Assembly (NCBI RefSeq): GCF_902167145.1
Contig: NC_050105.1
Span: 121,227,898-121,291,897 of the forward strand
DNA length: 64,000 nucleotides
DNA from: Zea mays
Taxonomy: Eukaryota; Streptophyta; Magnoliopsida; Poales; Poaceae
Direction of reading: 5' to 3'
Below the pieces are notes generated by a model. The model was not told the DNA's origin. It made no database searches and saw only the letters and a program-made list of their open reading frames with translations. Below are positions 22,822 through 34,107 of this stretch, one piece after another. The first letter of the stretch is position 1; every line of letters starts with the position of its first letter. The translations under genes and the position numbers were made by a program.

Positions 22822-23801
22822 CTTGATGTAATCTTTTTATTTTTTCTTATGGTACCCTTTTCCTTTCTAAAGGGGGAGAAAGGTTTTTAATAGGGCCATA
22901 GCATGTAATTTCTCTTTTTTATTTCAGCTCTACAAGAGCAATATCCCCCAGAAATGTAAATGTAAAAGCTGAGCATGCACCATCGAGTGCAAAAAGAAAA
23001 AAACAGGGAGAAGCTCGAAAGACGTCCCTAAGGGGATGCAGCGCACGACGAAGCTACAAAAAGCCGTTCCTAAGGGAACGTAGTGTAAGTTTTCTTCTCA
23101 AAAGTCATTCCTAAGGGAATGCAGAGCTTACAGTGAAAAGTCAACGCTGATTCCGCCGAAATATAAGGCGAAGCGTGAAAAGTCAACGCGATACCGCCGA
23201 AATAGAAGGCGAAGAAGTTCAAAAGACGTTCCTAAGGGAATGCAGAACTTACAGCGAAAAGTCAGCGCTGATACACCGAAAAATAAGCGGTGAAGCCGAA
23301 AAATAAACGGCAAAGAGACTTTGGTTATTCCTAAGGGAATGAAGGCTATGGTTGTGGCTTCGTATGCGTGTGTTTGGACATTCATTTGCACGGTACATTA
23401 CATCATACATTTGCATTCATAAACATTCATTTAGACATTCATAGGATCATCATCATCATAACACAAACAGTTGCTTCGGCTCTAAAGTTAAGGCTTCAGC
23501 AAAAAGAAAAAGAAGCAGTTTTATGCTTCACTGTGTACGAAAAGAAGAGAAGGTGTTTTTCGCCTTCGGCTCAAAAATGCTAAGTTCGTTCACACCGAAG
23601 CACTTTATACATTGACGGAAAGGTAAGAATATATTACAAGGTATGGACAAAGTTCAGAGTAAAATTTAATTACATTATTCTTTACAAAGGTTATTACAAG
23701 AGTTCTTAGAGTTTTTTCTACAGTTATCTATTCAAGCTTCATTTGTATCCATTGAGCTTCAGCTTCGGCTTCGTCATCCGTTAAGCTTCGGCTTCGTCTT
23801 C
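22822..23801 (+). other. 3' spacer of B with repeated small hairpins
   Basis: No gene. Between 23023 and 23341 a short hairpin with loop TAAG occurs five times (stem starts 23023, 23065, 23106, 23227, 23327), interspersed with repeats of GTGAAAAGTCAACGC-type sequence. The rest is AT-rich, GAAGC/CTTCG-rich spacer down to the end of the antisense gene. Confidence 0.75.
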
Positions 23802-26707
23802 TTACTCTTCAGCTTCGTCGGCTTCGACATCCTGTATATATTAAAGTATTGTAAGGAAGATTCAAATTTGAAGGAAGAGGTAAGCACAAGGTATGATTTT
23901 GTTACCGGCTTAAGATGACTTCGAGCTTCATCACCAGCTATGCTTCGTCCACCCTTTGTCTATACCCGTTTTATAAATCTATTGGCTATGCTTCGGGCAA
24001 GGTTGGCAATATTATCCAGATCTGCTGGTGATAAACTAAAATTGGGTCTATTGACAACCTTTCCATGTTCGCAACCAGATTTTAGGAAGGCGACAACTGT
24101 GCCCCGAGAAGCTACCAGCGCACAAAAGTCACCATGTCCAGCTATAACTTCATCAAGGTCATCAATTTCACCTTCGATATGTTCGAAGGCCCCTGGCAGG
24201 TCTTCAGACGAAGGATTAAATTTCTCGCTGCTGGCTCCAACCGAATAAAAGACCTGCTTCAGTCGTTGTATACATCGATTACTGAACTCCAGACATTTGT
24301 TTTGAAGCCCTGTCAATGAGTTTTGCAAATTTGAAATTTTCTAGACCTCGGTCTCAAATTTTGCATTAAGCTTCTGCTTTTCTTGTTCGAAGCTTTCTTA
24401 CTGGGAGAGAAGCTTCGTATTTAGTTCTGCTATTTTAGCTTCAGCTTCTGCCAATAAGCCTTCGGTTGTCTGAAGCTCGAAGTCCTTCTTTTCAAGAGCA
24501 GCTGATTGGTCTTTTATTCTGCTTTCTAAACTCTCAATTATAACTTCGTGTTTTTTATCTTCCAAATCTTGCTGCATTTTCAAAGCTTTACTCAAAAGCA
24601 TACTCTGCGCACAAACAACCTTCGTTAGAAAACATCTTCGTTATTGAAACAATAAAAGTTAAAGAAAAGTTGTTTACCTTGAAATTGGAATAGAATAAAC
24701 TACCGACGATGTGCTGTCGTCGGTAGCGGCTGATGTCCGTCTCGAGCTTCGGGAAACCAATACTCTTTGATAGAGTACCAATAACCTTCGCTTCGGTATG
24801 ATCCTAGACACAGCCCAACTTTTCGTCATCGACACCACCGAAGAGAAGTGCCCCCGGCCGATATCCGCAAGATATGACATACTCTTTTAGCTCCTCTTTT
24901 TCAGCCTTTGTCAGCTCTTGACCAACTAAGTTTTGAAAGTTAAAAATTTCATCTTCTGAAGTGTCTTCAGCTATTCCTTTCTTCTTCTCGGGCTCTAGGG
25001 TCGTAGTCTCTTCGGTGGCTGCAGCAGCTTCTTCTGCGGCCATGTCTAGCAGTATCTTATCAATATTAGCAATTATGCTTTCTAAGTGAATATCTTCGGC
25101 TGTGGCAGCTTCGGCAGCTATGGCTTCCAAAGGTGCAGCTTCGGTAGATGTTGTGCTCTCAACAGCTGGTACCTTCAGAGCTGAAGCCTGTGGTGGTGTC
25201 CCTTCAATGACTTCCGTCACTGTAATAATTCTTTGTTTTTTGGCCTAGCTGCCTTCTTCGTTTTTGTGGGCTCCTTTTTCTTCTGAAAAAGCTTCGTCAG
25301 ATGTGGCCCCAGTGGACATAGCTTGACAGGCAAAGATTCAGTCATTACCTTTAAAATTTCCTCCACGTCGGTGGTAGAGGGTGTAGCAGCAGTTTCTTCT
25401 TCATCATTAATTGCCTTCTGCTTCGGAGCTGTAGCTTTTCTCTTCTTCAAAGCATCTGTTTTCGGCTCAGGCTTCAGCTTTTTCTTTTTCAATTGTTCTT
25501 CATCGTCTTTATTCAGAGCACTAGCCACTCTCTTTCTCTTTTGCCCTTCGGCATCCTTGTCTAGCCGCTCGTAGTCGGGATACTCAAAGTCCAGAGCATC
25601 ATTTACTTGGTTCAACCTTCGCTTCGGACGGGTGCCGAAGGCTGCAGTCATTAGTTGATCTTCTTTTTTAGAGTAATTGCCGAGAATTTCGTTGCACATT
25701 ACTTCTATCGTGTCCAGCCACTCTTGGCAAGGCACTTTGAAATGTTTCTTGAATTTATAATGATAAGGCAACCGAATAAGTTCCCCCTTCTTCTTTTCTC
25801 CCTTAAGCTTCGGCATGTCCCACTCTTTCAAAGTAGGGAACACTCTGAAAGCCAAGAATTCTTGCACTAAGTCCCTAGTGCCGATATGCTCCGAAATAAC
25901 TCTAAATTCAGCCAGAGCAATTTGGCTTGGACTCCCTGGTGTCATGTTGCATTGGGGTTTGGTCTATCCGAAGATCAGTTCTAGTGGACTCTAGACCAGC
26001 TTCTCCTTATCTTCGTCAACTTTGACGTAAAACCACTCAGACTTCCAGCCAGCTGGCCACTTGCTACGATAACTCATCACTGGAAATTTTGTACTCTTGC
26101 GATAGGCAAAATTGTAGCAGCCAAAGTTTTCATGCAGCCCATCTCCTCTAGCCTTGGTCTGATAATGAAGCTCGTGCATTCGGTAGACGCTTTCGGCAAA
26201 TGGTTCCACTCCTTGGCTTCGGAGAGCCCAGATATAAACGCTAAGCCTAACGATAGCGTTATGAGTTAGTTGATGAAGATAGATCCCAAACTTCTTCAAA
26301 ACATCAGCAATCATCTTGTTTAAAGGAAATCTTAAACCAACTTTAAAGAAACTTTTGAAGACCACTACTTCATCCTTTCCTGGCTTCGGAGTAATCTCCT
26401 CCCCGTCGAAATGAACCAGCTCCTTCTTCGCTTCACTGAAATAGCCCAAATTCATCATCTTCGGCATGTCACCTTCGAAAATGGTGGATTTCCCAAACTC
26501 CAGGTGGTTGGGTTTAGTTGGCACTGCGCTGTAATCATCTTCTGATTCAACTTCCTCAGCATCAGCCTGCTCAGCTTCAATGGCAGGTGCATCCTCTGAT
26601 ACTACCAGCCCTGAACGCTTCATCACTTTAGAGATTGGAGCAGTTTCGGCACCTTCGGTTTCCTCTCCATCGCGAGTAACTCTAGCTGTTGAACGTACTC
26701 TGGCCAT
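23802..26707 (-). pseudogene. Antisense gene of B (Tat 'aORF'), two introns, broken by stops and a frameshift
   Basis: Starts at ATG 26707-26705 with MARVRSTARVTRDG. The first 240 residues (PNHLEFGKSTIFEGDMP..., WALRSQGVEPFAESVYRMHELHYQ) look like the family called putative gypsy-type transposon (Transposase_28). Then come a Lys-rich segment, an Ala/Glu-rich acidic segment and a coiled coil (24601-24398); the C-terminus is acidic, with stop TAA at 23804-23802. Two phase-0 GT-AG introns are visible: 24677-24605 (73 nt) and 23905-23832 (74 nt). Breaks: TAG codons near 25991 and 24804 and a length change in an A-run near 25230. Grande elements are known for an antisense gene here; its role is unknown. 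Confidence 0.8.
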
Positions 26708-26906
26708 CTGATGATTGAATTTCTTGTTTTTCGAATGAAGTTAAAAAAATTAACTTTGCCGAAGCTCTTTCTTGTTACGAAGCTTGAGTAAAACAAATAG
26801 CTTCGGATGAGGATGCAGTAAGCAAGCTTCGACTTTGGTCAATATTTTGGTAGCAAAACAGTGCAATAGCAATGAATGTTGTGGTAACTTCACACCTACC
26901 CGTCTG

Positions 26907-26914
26907 TTTATATA
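26907..26914 (-). promoter_or_regulatory. Candidate TATA box for the antisense gene of B
   Basis: TATATAAA on the minus strand, in a GCACTATATAAACAGACGGG context, about 200 nt upstream of the antisense ATG. Suggests the antisense gene has its own promoter independent of the LTR. Confidence 0.6.
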
Positions 26915-27192
26915 GTGCCGCAGGTGGGAAGGTAAATCGTCAAGGTCTTCCGCACCAGACAAACAATCACCCGCACTCACTGAACGGTGGGCCACAGAGT
27001 CCGAGAAGGTGAATCGTCAGGGCGCGCGTAACTGCTGGAAGATGGGGCCACCTCGCGCACAGATTATTTTAATCATTTCTCGACAACGAGCTCAGGGAAG
27101 GTGTTTTCGGATCTTCGGCATCCTAAAGCTTAGAAGATTTTTCATGGATCAAGCTCGTTACGAAAAACGATCTAGCACCGCGAAGGGGCTAC
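26915..27192 (+). other. Spacer and polypurine tract of B
   Basis: No gene. Region upstream of the antisense TATA box, ending in the polypurine tract GCGAAGGGGCTAC (27180-27192) that abuts the 3' LTR. Confidence 0.7.
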
Positions 27193-27916
27193 TGTTGGGG
27201 GTATGCTTCATAGCCGAAGATCCTAAAGAAAGAAACACCTTCGGCAGATCCTATCAAAAGCAATGCCGAAGCTATCGCCTATAAAGCTTCGGCACAAGTG
27301 ACATGTCTCAAGACGAAGGGGTGAACCGACTTAAAGATGAAATGACCTAAAGACCCATGATATTCTGTGTCATTATTGTAGTTGATTGTAAATGGCATAA
27401 ATGTAATTACACACAGGCTGCGCCCTGTGCCTATAAATAGGTGAACAGTACCCCTATACTGTTCACGGAATCTTGTAATCGCTGGCACATTACGCTGGAA
27501 TTTATTGCTTTCTGTCAAGGCGAAGGTAAATGTACCTAAATATTATGTTTTAATATTTAAGTTTGTATAATAAAATATATGAATAATCTTTTGTGTTTTT
27601 GATATTTCATTCCCTTATGTTTTATATTTGTTATATTTCATCCTACATTGTTTTATAATTTTAATCGCGAAGGTATGACCTTCGTGATATCTTGCTCATG
27701 GCCTTCATCCGAAGTTCATTAAATCCTTGGGGAGATAATGCTTCAGTGGGCGAAGGGCATTAATATTTAACATTTTATGATATCTTGCTCATGGCCTTCG
27801 TCCGAAGTTCATTAAATCCTTGGGAGATAATGCTTCAGTGGACGAAGGGCATTAATATTTAACATTTTATGTTGCCTTGTTCTTAACTCATAGCATTTGA
27901 GAACAAGTCCCCAACA
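27193..27916 (+). repeat. 3' LTR of B
   Basis: 724 bp, TGTTGGGGGTATGC...GTCCCCAACA. TATA box TATAAATA at 27432-27439 in GTGCCTATAAATAGG. Contains the 93-bp tandem pair. Confidence 0.92.
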
Positions 27917-28250
27917 GACGGATCATGATGTCGTCCGACTCATGCTAAGGTCATTTACTGTAATTGACCCCCATCTTGTGAATCTTATTCGTGAAAATCC
28001 CAGGTACACCAAAATGATGCCCGAGGAGATCCTCGGAAAATTTGTGAGCGGGCGCATGATGGTGAAGGAAGCTCGATACGTGTACGATGCACTAAACGGT
28101 CCACTACCCGTCTACGAGCCACAACCCGTTGCTCTCAAAGCAACCAGCAACAGGGAGGCGCTACCAAGCAAGGTGGCACAAGTGGAGGCTGTCAGGCTCA
28201 ATGAAGATGAAATGGTGCTTATCATCAAGCGCATCAAGACCGCGCTTAAA

Positions 28251-28255
28251 GGACG
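28251..28255. repeat. Target duplication of the solo LTR
   Basis: GGACG at 28251-28255 and again at 28879-28883, a perfect 5-bp duplication proving that the 623-bp LTR is a clean insertion followed by LTR-LTR recombination. Confidence 0.92.
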
Positions 28256-28878
28256 TGTTGGGGACTTGTTCTCAAATGCTATGAATTAAGAACAAGGCAA
28301 CATAAAATGTTAAATATTAATGTCCTTCGTCCGCCGGAGCATTATTTCCACAAGGATTTAATGAACCTCGGACGAAGGTCACAGGTATAATACTACGAAG
28401 GTTTTCACCTTCGTAAGTGAACTTATAAAAATAATACAAAGTAAAGTAAAGCATGAAATATTAAAGTTAAATACATTGAAAATAAACGACATCATTCACA
28501 TATCTTATTAAATGAATTTTGAATATCTGGACACAATGTTTAGGTACATTTATACCTTTGCCTTGACAAACAATAATTCCCGAATGATGTGTTAGCAATT
28601 ACAGGAATCCGTGAACAGTAAAGGAATACTGTTCACTATTTATAGGCACAGAACACAGCCTGTGAGGAATTACAATCATGCCCCTCATAAAAGTTTACCA
28701 CAATGACTCAGACCCCTATGGGCTAAAGGGTCATTCTATCTTTAAGTCGGTTTGGCCCTTCATCTTCGGATATGTTATAGAAGCTTCATGAATGATGACT
28801 TCGGCGTCACGTACGAGCAACTTCAGCCGAAGCTGTTTCTTTTTGCAGGACCTTCGGCGACGAAGCATGGTCCCAACA
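28256..28878 (-). mobile_element. Solo LTR related to the B LTR
   Basis: 623 bp, TGTTGGGGACTTG...GGTCCCAACA, inverted relative to B. The last ~70 bp of the LTR match B closely, but the body differs considerably and it lacks B's 93-bp duplication. Minus-strand TATAAATA at 28644-28637. Sits inside the Copia gag. Confidence 0.9.
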
Positions 28879-30204
28879 GGACGCAAGGAGTACTCCAACA
28901 AGAACAAAACAAGAGGAAAGCGCTCCTGCTTCAAATGCGTTAAGACTGGTCATTTCATTGTATAATGCCCTGATAATAATAATGACCAGGGACAAGAAAA
29001 GAGCGGGAAGAGGGAAAAGAAGAACTACATGAAGGCGAAGGGCGAGGCACACCTTGGAAATGAGTGGGATTCTGACTGCTTCTCATCTGACTCCGACGAT
29101 GAAGGATTGGCTGCCTCGGCCTTCGACAAGTCTTCGCTCTTCCCCAACGAACGCCACACTTGCCTCATGGCCAAGGAGAAGAAGGTACGTATTCGATATT
29201 CCCCTAAGTACTCTTCTTCTAGTGATGAGGAATCCTCCGATGATAAAGTAGATTACTCTGGTTTATTTAAAGGTTTAGATAGAGCCAAAGTAGAAAAAAT
29301 TAATGAATTAATTGATGCTCTAAATGAAAAAGATAGACTGCTAGAAAAGCAAGAGGACATTTTGTATGAGGAACATGACAAATTTGTTAGTGTACAAAAA
29401 TCTCTTGCTTTAGAAACTAAGAGAAATGAAATGTTGTCTTCTGAGTTATCTGCTTGCCATGAATCTATCTCTAGTTTAAAAAATTTAAATGATGAATTAA
29501 ATGCTAAGCTAGAGGAAGTTAGTAAAACAAGTTCATGTGTAGAGCATGTTAGTATTTGTAATAGATGTAAGGACTTTGATGTTGATGCCTGTGATGAACA
29601 TCTTATTTCTATTACTAAATTAAATGATGAGGTGGCAAGTCTTAATGCTCAACTTAAGACTTGCAAAATTGATTTTGATAAATTAAAATTTGCTAGGGAT
29701 GCCTACACTATTGGGAGACACCCCTCAATTAAGGATGGACTTGGTTTTCGAAAGGAAACCAAGAACTTAACAAGCCAAAGGATTCTCGTTCTCAACAAGG
29801 AGAAAGGGAAGGCCCCTATGGCAAGTAGTCCTCAAAGGAACCATGCCTTTATTTATGATAGGAAAATTGCTAGTCGTTCTCATTATAATAAGAGTTATGT
29901 TCATACTGATTATAATAATTCACATGCTATGTTTGCCTCTAGCTCTACTTTTGTTCATGGTAGAAGTAGGCCTAGGAGAAATCATGTTGTGCCTCATGTG
30001 CCTAGGAAAATGTGCAATGGATCCTCTACTGTTTATCATGCCTGCAATACTTCATTTGTACTTTCATGTAAGAATGCAAAAGTAGTTGCTAGGAAGCTGG
30101 GATCCAAATGCAAGGGAGATAAGACTTGTATTTGGGTTCCAAAAGTTATTGTGACTAACCTTGTAGGACCCAACAAGAGTTGGGTACCTAAAACCCAAGC
30201 TTAA

Positions 30205-33200
30205 ATTCCTTGCAGGTTTATGCATCCGGGGGCTCTAGCTGGATCATTGACAGCGGATGCACAAACCACATGACGAGGGAGAAGAAGATGTTCACCTCCT
30301 ACGTTAAGAACAAGGATTCCTAGGATACGATCATCTTTGGAGATGGGAACCAAGGCAAGGTCAAAGGCTTGGGCAAAATAGCCATCACTAACGAGCACTC
30401 AATATCGAATGTATTTCTAGTAGAGTCGCTTAGATACAATCTTCTGTCTGTAAGTCAATTGTGTCACATGGGTTACAATTGTTTGTTTACAAATGTTGAT
30501 GTATCTGTCTTTAGAAGAAGTGATGGTTCATTAGCTTTTAAGGGTGTATTAGGCGGCAAGCTCTACTTAGTTGATTTTTCAAAAGAGAATGCCGGTCTAG
30601 ATGCATGCTTAATAGCTAAGACAAATATGGGCTGGCTCTGGCATCGTCGTCTAGCACATGTTGGGATGAAGAACCTTCATAAGCTTCTAAAGGGAGAACA
30701 TGTGTTAGGACTAACCGATGTTTGTTTTGAGAAAAACAGACCTTGTGCAGCATGTCAGGCAGGGAAACAGGTGGGAAGCACTCATCACGGCAAGAATGTG
30801 ATGACAACGTCAAGACCACTAGAGCTTCTTCACATGGACCTCTTTGGACCCGTTGCCTACCTCAACATCGAGGGAAGTAAGTATGGTCATGTAATTGTTG
30901 ATGACTTTTCCCGCTTCACTTTGGTGTTCTTTTTGCAGGACAAATCAGAAATTCAAGGGACCCTAAAGCGTTTTCTAAGGAGGGCTCAAAACGAATTTGA
31001 GCTAAAGGTGAAAAAGATAAGGAGCGACAACGGGTCCGAGTTCAAGAATCTGCAAGTTGAGGAGTATCTTGAGGAGAAAGGCATCAAGCACGAGTTCTCC
31101 GCTCCCTACACACCACAGCAAAATGGTGTGGTAGAGAGGAAGAACATGACACTAATCGACATGGCGAGAACGATGCTTGGAGAGTTCAAGACGCCTGAGC
31201 AGTTTTGGTCGGAAGCTGTGAACACAGCTTGCCACGCCATAAACCGGCTCTATCTGCATCGCCTTCTCAAGAAGACCTCCTACGAACTCCTTACCGGTAA
31301 CAAACTCAATGTCTCTTACTTTCGTGTATTTGGGAGCAAATGCTACATTCTGGTGAAGAAAAGTAGACATTCCAAATTTGCTCCCAAGGCAGTAGAAGGG
31401 TTTTTACTAGGTTATGACTCAAATACAAAGGCGTATAGGGTCTTCAACAAATCATCAGGATTAGTTGAAGTCTCTAGCGACATTGTATTTGATGAGACTA
31501 ATGGATCTCCAAGAGAGCAAGTTGATCTTGATGACATAGATGAAGATGAAGTTTCGACGGCTGCACTGTGCACGATGGCGATAGGTGACGTGCAACCACA
31601 GGAACTACAGGAACAAGATCAGCATTCTTCCTCGACACTGGCGCATCCCCCAACTCAAGATGATGGACAGGTACCTCAAGAAGAGGAGCGTGATCAAGGG
31701 GAGCACAGGAAGATCAAGTGTTGGAGGAAGAAGCACCACGGGCCCCTCCAACTCAAGTCCGAGCGAGGATCCAAAGACACCACCCCGTCGATCAAATTTT
31801 GGGTGACATCAGCAAGGGAGTAACTACTCGCTCACGATTAGCTAATTTTTGTGAGCATTACTCGTTTGTCTCTTCTATTGAGCCTTTCAAGGTAGAAGAG
31901 GCCTTGCAGGATCCGGACTAGGTGTTGGCCATGCAGGAAGAACTCAACAACTTCAAAAGGAATGAAGTCTGGAGCCTGGTGCCGCGTCCAAAGCAAAACG
32001 TTGTTGGAACCAAGTGGGTGTTCCGCAACAAGCAAGACGAGAAAAGGGTGGTGACAAGAAACAAGGCTCGACTTGTGACAAAAGGTTATGCCCAAGTCGC
32101 AGGTTTGGATTTCGAGGAGACTTTTGCTCCTGTGGCTAGGCTAGAGTCAATTCGAATTCTATTAGCCTATGCCGCTCACCATTCTTTTAGGCTTTTTCAA
32201 ATGGACGTGAAGAGCGCTTTCCTCAATGGGCCAATCAAGGAGGAGGTATACGTGGAACAACCCCCTGGCTTTGAGGATGACAGGTATCCCGACCATGTGT
32301 ATAAGCTCCCTAAGGCGCTCTACGGACTTAAGCAAGCCCCAAGAGCATGGTATGCATGCCTTAGAGATTTCTTAATTGCTAATGCTTTCAAGGTTGGGAA
32401 AGCTAATCCCACTCTTTTTACCAAGACTTGTGATGGTGATCTCTTTGTGTGCCAAATTTATGTCGATGACATAATATTTGGTTCTACTAATCAAAAGTCT
32501 TGTGAGGAGTTTAGCAGGGTAATGATGCAAAAGTACGAGATGTCGATGATGGGCGAGTTGACCTACTTCCTTGGATTCTAATTGAAGCAACTCAAAGATG
32601 GCACCTTCATCTCCCAAACGAAGTACACTCAAGATCTTCTCAAGAGGTTTGGGATGAAGGACGCCAAGCCCGCGAAGACACCGATGGGAACTGACAGGCA
32701 TGTTGACCTCAACAAAGGAGGTAAGTCCATTGATCAAAAAGCATACCGGTCAATGATAGGTCCATTACTTTATCTTTGTGCAAGTAGACCGGACATTATG
32801 CTTAGTGTATGCATGTGTGCTAGATATCAATCTGACCCCAAGGAATGTCATCTTGTGGCCGTTAAGTGAATTCTTCGATATTTAGTTGTTACGCCGTGCT
32901 TCGGGATCTAGTATCCAAAGGGGTCTACCTTTAACTTAATTAGATATGAGACTCTGATTATGCCGGGTGCAAGGTTAATAGGAAGAGTACATCAGGGACG
33001 TGTCAATTTCTAGGAAGGTCCCTGGTGTCCTAGAGTTCCAAGAAACAGACATCCATTGCCCTATCCACCGCTAAGGCTGAGTATGTTGCCGCAGGACAGT
33101 GTTGCGCGCAACTACTTTGGATGAGGCAAACCCTCCGGGACTTTGGCTACAATCTGAGCAAAGTCCCACTCCTATGTGACAATGAGAGTGCAATCCGCCT

Positions 33201-33411
33201 AGCGGATAATCCTGTTGAACACAACCGCACTAAGCACATAGACATCTGGCATCACTTCCTGAGAGACCACCAGCAAAAGGGAGATATCGATGTGTATCAC
33301 ATTAGCACCGAGAACCAGCTAGCCAATATCTTCACCAAGCCTTTAGATGAGAAAAGGTTTTGTAGGTTATGTAGTGAGCTAAATGTCTTAGATTTGCATA
33401 ACTTGGATTGA
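30205..33411 (+). pseudogene. Copia pol: protease, integrase, RT, RNase H
   Basis: The pol frame differs from gag by one base. Protease SWIIDSGCTNHM near 30238; GAG-pre-integrase WHRRLAHVGMKNL; integrase with LHMDLFGP, RSDNGSEF and APYTPQQNGVVERKN; RT from about 31950 with [11 protein letters not shown] and [11 protein letters not shown]; RNase H with TAKAEYVAA and CDNESAIRLADNP, ending TGA at 33409-33411. Breaks: TAG near 30321, frameshift near 31715, TAG 31919, TAA 32579, TGA 32867, then at least one frameshift and two TAGs between 32900 and 33035. Most stops fit C-to-T changes of Gln, Trp or Arg codons. Confidence 0.88.
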
Positions 33412-34107
33412 TCCATAGCATACATGTGTTATATGCCTTTGATCATGTTACGTTGAGCATTTACATTATTCATTGTATATTTACGGTGCTCAAGTTGTAC
33501 AAGTCCTCCCCGGACCTCACAAGTCCATATGCAAATGGTGCACATATTTAGGGGGAGATGTGCTACAACTTGACCCTTTGAGACTAACTTGTTTGGGTGA
33601 GTTCACTTGATGTAGTCTCAACGGTACATTGAAAGGGAAAATGGACTTGGACGATGCAAAGACTTCCACTGCACTCCGGTATTAGTGTAATTAATTCCAA
33701 GTTCATACTTATGGTTTCATTGCCTTTTTGCTCTTAATTGACATTTATTGGTGAGGCAATGGGGTTACAGGGCCAAAACTGATCCCGTTTTGGTGCTTAA
33801 TGCCAAAGGGGGAGAAATTAAGGCCAAAGCAAATGGATCAGCCAACCACTTGTGAATTTTTGAAAATAATAGAGTAAGAATTTGTGATTTGCTCAAAATA
33901 CTCTTATTGCAAAATTTGTTCTCTTGTGGGGGAGAATATTGATTATGGGAAAAGGGGGAGTTTTTGGCACTTGATTAATTTTACTCTTGGAATATCTCTC
34001 TATTTGCCCAAACAAGTGTGTTTGACTTAGAGATAGGAAAAAAAATTTGATTTGTAAAAACAAACCAAGTGGTGGCAAATAGTGATCCAAATATGCCAAA
34101 TTATAAG
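33412..34107 (+). other. 3' spacer of the Copia element
   Basis: No gene. AT-rich, with repeated purine tracts (TTTAGGGGGAGATG near 33550, CCAAAGGGGGAGAAATT near 33804, AAAAGGGGGAGTTTTTG near 33951). Any could be a polypurine tract, but no LTR start follows before Huck-2 cuts in. Confidence 0.7.

Larger units (their letters stand above)
18484..27916 (+). mobile_element. Grande-like Gypsy (Tat clade) element B
   Basis: 5' LTR truncated by Huck-1 (18484-18832 remain), primer site from 18833, degraded protease-RT-RNase H-integrase frame, a long 3' spacer with an antisense gene, polypurine tract CGCGAAGGGGCTAC at 27179-27192 and 3' LTR 27193-27916. Inserted in the Copia element, with GACGG at 27917-27921 as the probable right target duplication; the left one is off-window. 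GAAG/CTTCG-rich sequence and the antisense gene suggest Grande, a name I give from memory. Confidence 0.85.
27917..30204 (+). pseudogene. Copia gag, split by a solo LTR
   Basis: Gag_pol domain residues at 27917-28255 (EEILGKFVSGRMM...NEDEMVLIIKR), resuming at 28879 after the solo LTR. CCHC knuckle CFKCVKTGHFIV-stop-C at about 28930-28970: TAA replaces one codon inside the finger. After that come an acidic Ser/Asp segment, a long coiled coil (about 29270-29690) and a basic C-terminal region ending PNKSWVPKTQA with TAA at 30202. The long coiled-coil gag tail is typical of Opie/Ji-type elements. Broken in at least two ways. Confidence 0.85.
27917..34107 (+). mobile_element. Copia element (SIRE/Maximus clade, Ji/Opie-like), both ends lost
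   Basis: Internal part of a Copia retrotransposon: gag, protease, integrase, RT and RNase H in Copia order, and a long 3' spacer with several GGGGGAG tracts. It is interrupted at 27916 by B, at 28256-28878 by a solo LTR, and cut at 34108 by Huck-2. No LTR of its own is visible. It is the oldest layer in the window, since every other insertion lies directly or indirectly inside it. Confidence 0.88.

Noticed and set aside
33540..34107. Possible 3' LTR of the Copia element after TTTAGGGGGAGATG
   Set aside because: Purine tracts recur several times and no second LTR copy exists in the window to test any boundary.
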